A stretch of 64,000 bases of DNA from Solen grandis (lineage: Eukaryota > Mollusca > Bivalvia > Adapedonta > Solenidae). Of the stretch, positions 61,694 through 64,000 are shown in pieces. The translations under genes were made by a program, and so were the position numbers. The notes under the pieces are model-generated. The model was not told the origin of the DNA and did not search any database. It worked only from the letters and a program-made list of their open reading frames with translations. Location of the stretch: the NCBI GenBank assembly GCA_021229015.1, contig CM037784.1, positions 67,111,223 through 67,175,222 on the forward strand, given 5' to 3'. Position 1 is the stretch's first letter, and the number at the start of each line of letters is the position of its first letter.

Positions 61694-62026
61694 GTAATAT
61701 TGATTTGGCTTTGTCCATCTGTCCTTCCATCTTTCTATCATTCACTCATTCACACTTTTATCTGTCAGGAGCCATATCTCAAAACCTATATGAGCCAGAG
61801 AAGAATGTTCATCAGCATGTAATGTTGAATACGTTATACACCCAAAATGTGCAGAGTTGTGGCCCTTGAGTCAATAGCTTCGTGGCATATATCACCTAAA
61901 CTTAATAATTACCTTTGCATGTTAATATGGACAATGGAATAATGCATGTCCACAAATGTTCAAATTCACAGTATTCCATCTTTCTGGAGCCATATTACCG
62001 GTTTGGATAGGCATATTTTATAACTA
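61694..62026. other. Gene-free interval
   Basis: Contains a core-like stretch (GTCAGGAGCCATATCTCAAA near 61766), probably a fragment of the core-element families. No gene seen. Confidence 0.45.
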
Positions 62027-62790
62027 ATTAGTCCCCTACCGGTGTTCACACCGGAGGGGACTATAGGTTTGCCCTCCGTCTGTCCGTCCGTCTGTCCGTC
62101 CGTCTGTCCGCTCAAATCTGGATCCCGCGATAACTTAATAACTGAGCAAGCTAACTTGATGAAACTTGGTATATGACTAGATGGCAATGTGTAGATTATG
62201 CACGTCATTTTATTTTTGTTCTTCGACTAAAATTGTGGTTGCTATGGTAACGGAAATAGTGAAAATATGGCAAAAATGGGATCCCGCGATAACTAAGCAA
62301 GCTAACTTGATAAAACTTGCTATATGACTAGATGGCAATGTGTAGATTATGCACATCATTTTATTTTTGTTCTTCGACTAAAATTGTGGTTGCTATGGTA
62401 ACAGAAATAGTGAAAATATGGCAAAAATGGGATCCCGCGATAACTAAGCAAGCTAACTTGATGAAACTTGCTATATGACTAGATGGCAATGTGTAGATTA
62501 TGCACGTCATTTTATTTTTGTTCTTCGACTAAAATTGTGGTTGCTATGGTAACGGAAATAGTGAAAATATGGCAAAAAATGGGATCCCGCGATAACTAAG
62601 CAAGCAAACTTGATGAAACTTGGTATATGACTAGATGGCAATGTGTAGATTATGCACGTCATTTTATTTTTGTTCTTCGACTAAAATTGTGGTTGCTATG
62701 GTAACGGAAATAGTGAAAATATGGCAAAAAATGGGATTGATTACCATATTGAGTCAAGGTGGAGCCGGTAGGGGACTTTATGTGTTGCAT
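62027..62790 (+). mobile_element. TAGTCCCCTACCGG-type hairpin/tandem-core element
   Basis: 5' hairpin TAGTCCCCTACCGGTGT-TC-ACACCGGAGGGGACTA (62029-62063, one bulged base), then GTCTGTCCGTCCGTCTGTCC. Four cores of ~151-159 bp start at GATCCCGCGATAACT (about 62121, 62280, 62431, 62583) and contain TTGATGAAACTTGGTATATG. The 3' end GCCGGTAGGGGACTTTATG repeats the hairpin arm. Related decayed cores lie at 39757-40115. Confidence 0.88.
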
Positions 62791-63249
62791 ACAACACCAG
62801 TTACTTGTTTTAACTACTTTTTGCATGTATATATTATTTGTCCCATTCATTGGTATTGTATATCAGTTCAATGAATTTGTTTAAATGTTTGCTCTACTTT
62901 TTCAATCAGTATGTATATAGAAAGGCAACACACCCAGCTTTATGTTACAAAAACTGGTAAAGTGGCAGGTTAGTAACTTGAAGGTTCCTGATTCAAGACA
63001 GGCCACAACCTTGGCAATTTAAAACAAGAAATATCTTTTAAAAGGAGATATATTGCATCGGTGGGGATTGAAAATAATGGCGAGTGTAGAAACTATTATC
63101 TGTGATGCTAGGAAGTCAAAATAAACATGGACAAAAACTTGGTATTCAAGTATCCCTCTACTATAACCGATGTAGTAATCATTGTAATATAGCGCACTGT
63201 CTTTCAGTCATACGGAGATGGTGCAACAGACTAAAATATGCTTCACCGT
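62791..63249. other. Gene-free interval
   Basis: No exon or element end recognised. Confidence 0.5.
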
Positions 63250-63595
63250 CCCTGCAGGCCGAGTAGTTAGAGCCTTCTCCTTGGGAGCGTGACATAGCAA
63301 AGTCGTATTAAACGGTACTGGTATAGCTCCCTTGCTTGACGCTCAGCATATAATGGTAGTTCCAGGACTGGTCGTATTAAACGGTACTGGTATAGCTCCC
63401 TTGCTTGATGCTCAGCATATAATGGTAGTTCCAGGACTGGTTGTCAGGATAATGTGAATTTGTGTGGTATCATGCCACATATCTATGGCGTGATACTGCA
63501 GTGTGTCAGCACAATATATCTGTCTCAAGTAGGAATAATCTCCAATTGACTGAAATACTGTTGGTGTAATGTTAAACCCAACATAAACATAAAAT
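63250..63595 (+). repeat. tRNA-derived SINE, nearly full length, with 69-bp internal duplication
   Basis: The head has GCAGGCCGAGTAGTTAGAGC (A-box-like). The body holds two adjacent 69-bp copies (63303-63371 and 63372-63440) containing GGTACTGGTATAGCTCCC. The 3' part reads TATCTGTCTCAAGTAGGAAT, CAATTGACTGAAATACTGTT and GTTAAACCCAACATAAAC. Its 3' half matches 42085-42185, its 5' half 50036-50198. The minus-strand frame over it is not a gene. Confidence 0.8.
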
Positions 63596-63766
63596 ATACT
63601 GCAGGTATTTATAATGTTCAGTCCTAAACAAGTTTCAATGCGTATGAAAGAGAAGTGTTTTGATAGAATAACTTTAAATTTATCAAAGAAAATGTTATTC
63701 AGTTGGAATACTTTATTAAAAACTCTGGTGGTTGTCACCTTAACAAAAAATGGTGAAAAATGTGTG

Positions 63767-63838
63767 GCTTGACCTTGACTCAAACCCGAGGCCTTTAGCT
63801 CAAAGGCCGAGTGTTCTACCAAATGAGCTAGCAGGCCG
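63767..63838 (-). repeat. tRNA-like relic or SINE head
   Basis: On the minus strand a 72-nt segment has GGCCTGCTAGCTCATTTGGT-AGAAC (A-box-like) and CTCGGGTTTGAGTCAAGG (B-box-like). The acceptor and anticodon stems do not pair well in my reading, so a functional tRNA is unlikely. It is similar in style to the copies at 2761 and 3031, including a GGTGAAAAA stretch after it. Confidence 0.55.
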
Positions 63839-64000
63839 TTTTCATATCTTTCTATCCTATTGTGAAATTGATGTGGTTACTTACTCTGGTTATACTATAT
63901 GATTCTGTAGTGCCAATTTGATTGGCTTTTACAAAGGTCAACCTGAGACGACTTTCTATACTACTTGGTCAGATCCAGTTAGCAGATTGTGAAAATGTCA

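Overview
This is AT-rich, intron-bearing animal genomic DNA. It looks like a bivalve or related lophotrochozoan mollusc: it carries a lineage-specific NACHT (NLR-like) gene, tRNA-derived SINEs and many mobile elements built around tandem ~150-165 bp cores, a layout known from bivalve pearl/CvA-type (Helentron-associated) elements. The species cannot be named from the sequence alone. There is one 100-base assembly gap at 20058-20157.

Only one convincing protein-coding locus is visible, on the plus strand and spread over about 43 kb. It has a possible signal-peptide exon (6566-6679), a coiled-coil exon of 11-residue repeats (23981-24572) and a large 3' exon carrying a NACHT NTPase with an LRR-like C-terminus (46777-49639). 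Exons 1 and 2 agree in phase. Exon 2 to exon 3 does not agree with the best acceptor, so a middle exon, an 8-nt-downstream acceptor, or two separate genes must be considered. A weak candidate exon lies at 61619-61693.

Almost everything else is repeats. 1-6.5 kb: tRNA-like repeats, a pogo/Tigger-like TA element, small MITEs and a 32-bp palindrome. 6.8-8.7 kb: one arm of an inverted repeat that pairs with the 3' end of intron 1, and a 1.1-kb TA-flanked element. 8.8-11.5 kb: a decayed LINE on the minus strand abutting a fold-back element. 12-20 kb: ~455-463 bp satellite units full of TGACGTCA sites, plus ~370-bp units. 20.2-26 kb: three adjacent hairpin/tandem-core elements around exon 2. 27.5-35 kb: a 90-bp tandem repeat, a TIR element carrying a spliceable 39-codon ORF, and a ~6-kb 26-31 bp satellite whose centre looks like unpolished consensus. 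35-46.6 kb: further hairpin/core elements, one with a nested TA element. 50-54 kb: SINE heads in tandem, TA elements and a nested MITE. 54-64 kb: a 44-bp satellite split by a core element, more core elements, a 33-bp repeat and SINEs.

The most interesting pattern is that at least four sequence-distinct element families share one plan: a 5' hairpin, a GTCCGTC-like simple repeat (clear in three families, only loosely matched in the fourth), head-to-tail ~150-165 bp cores often containing a TGAAACTTGG-like motif, and a 3' end that repeats one arm of the 5' hairpin. In the commonest family the arms contain perfect 5' splice-site consensus.
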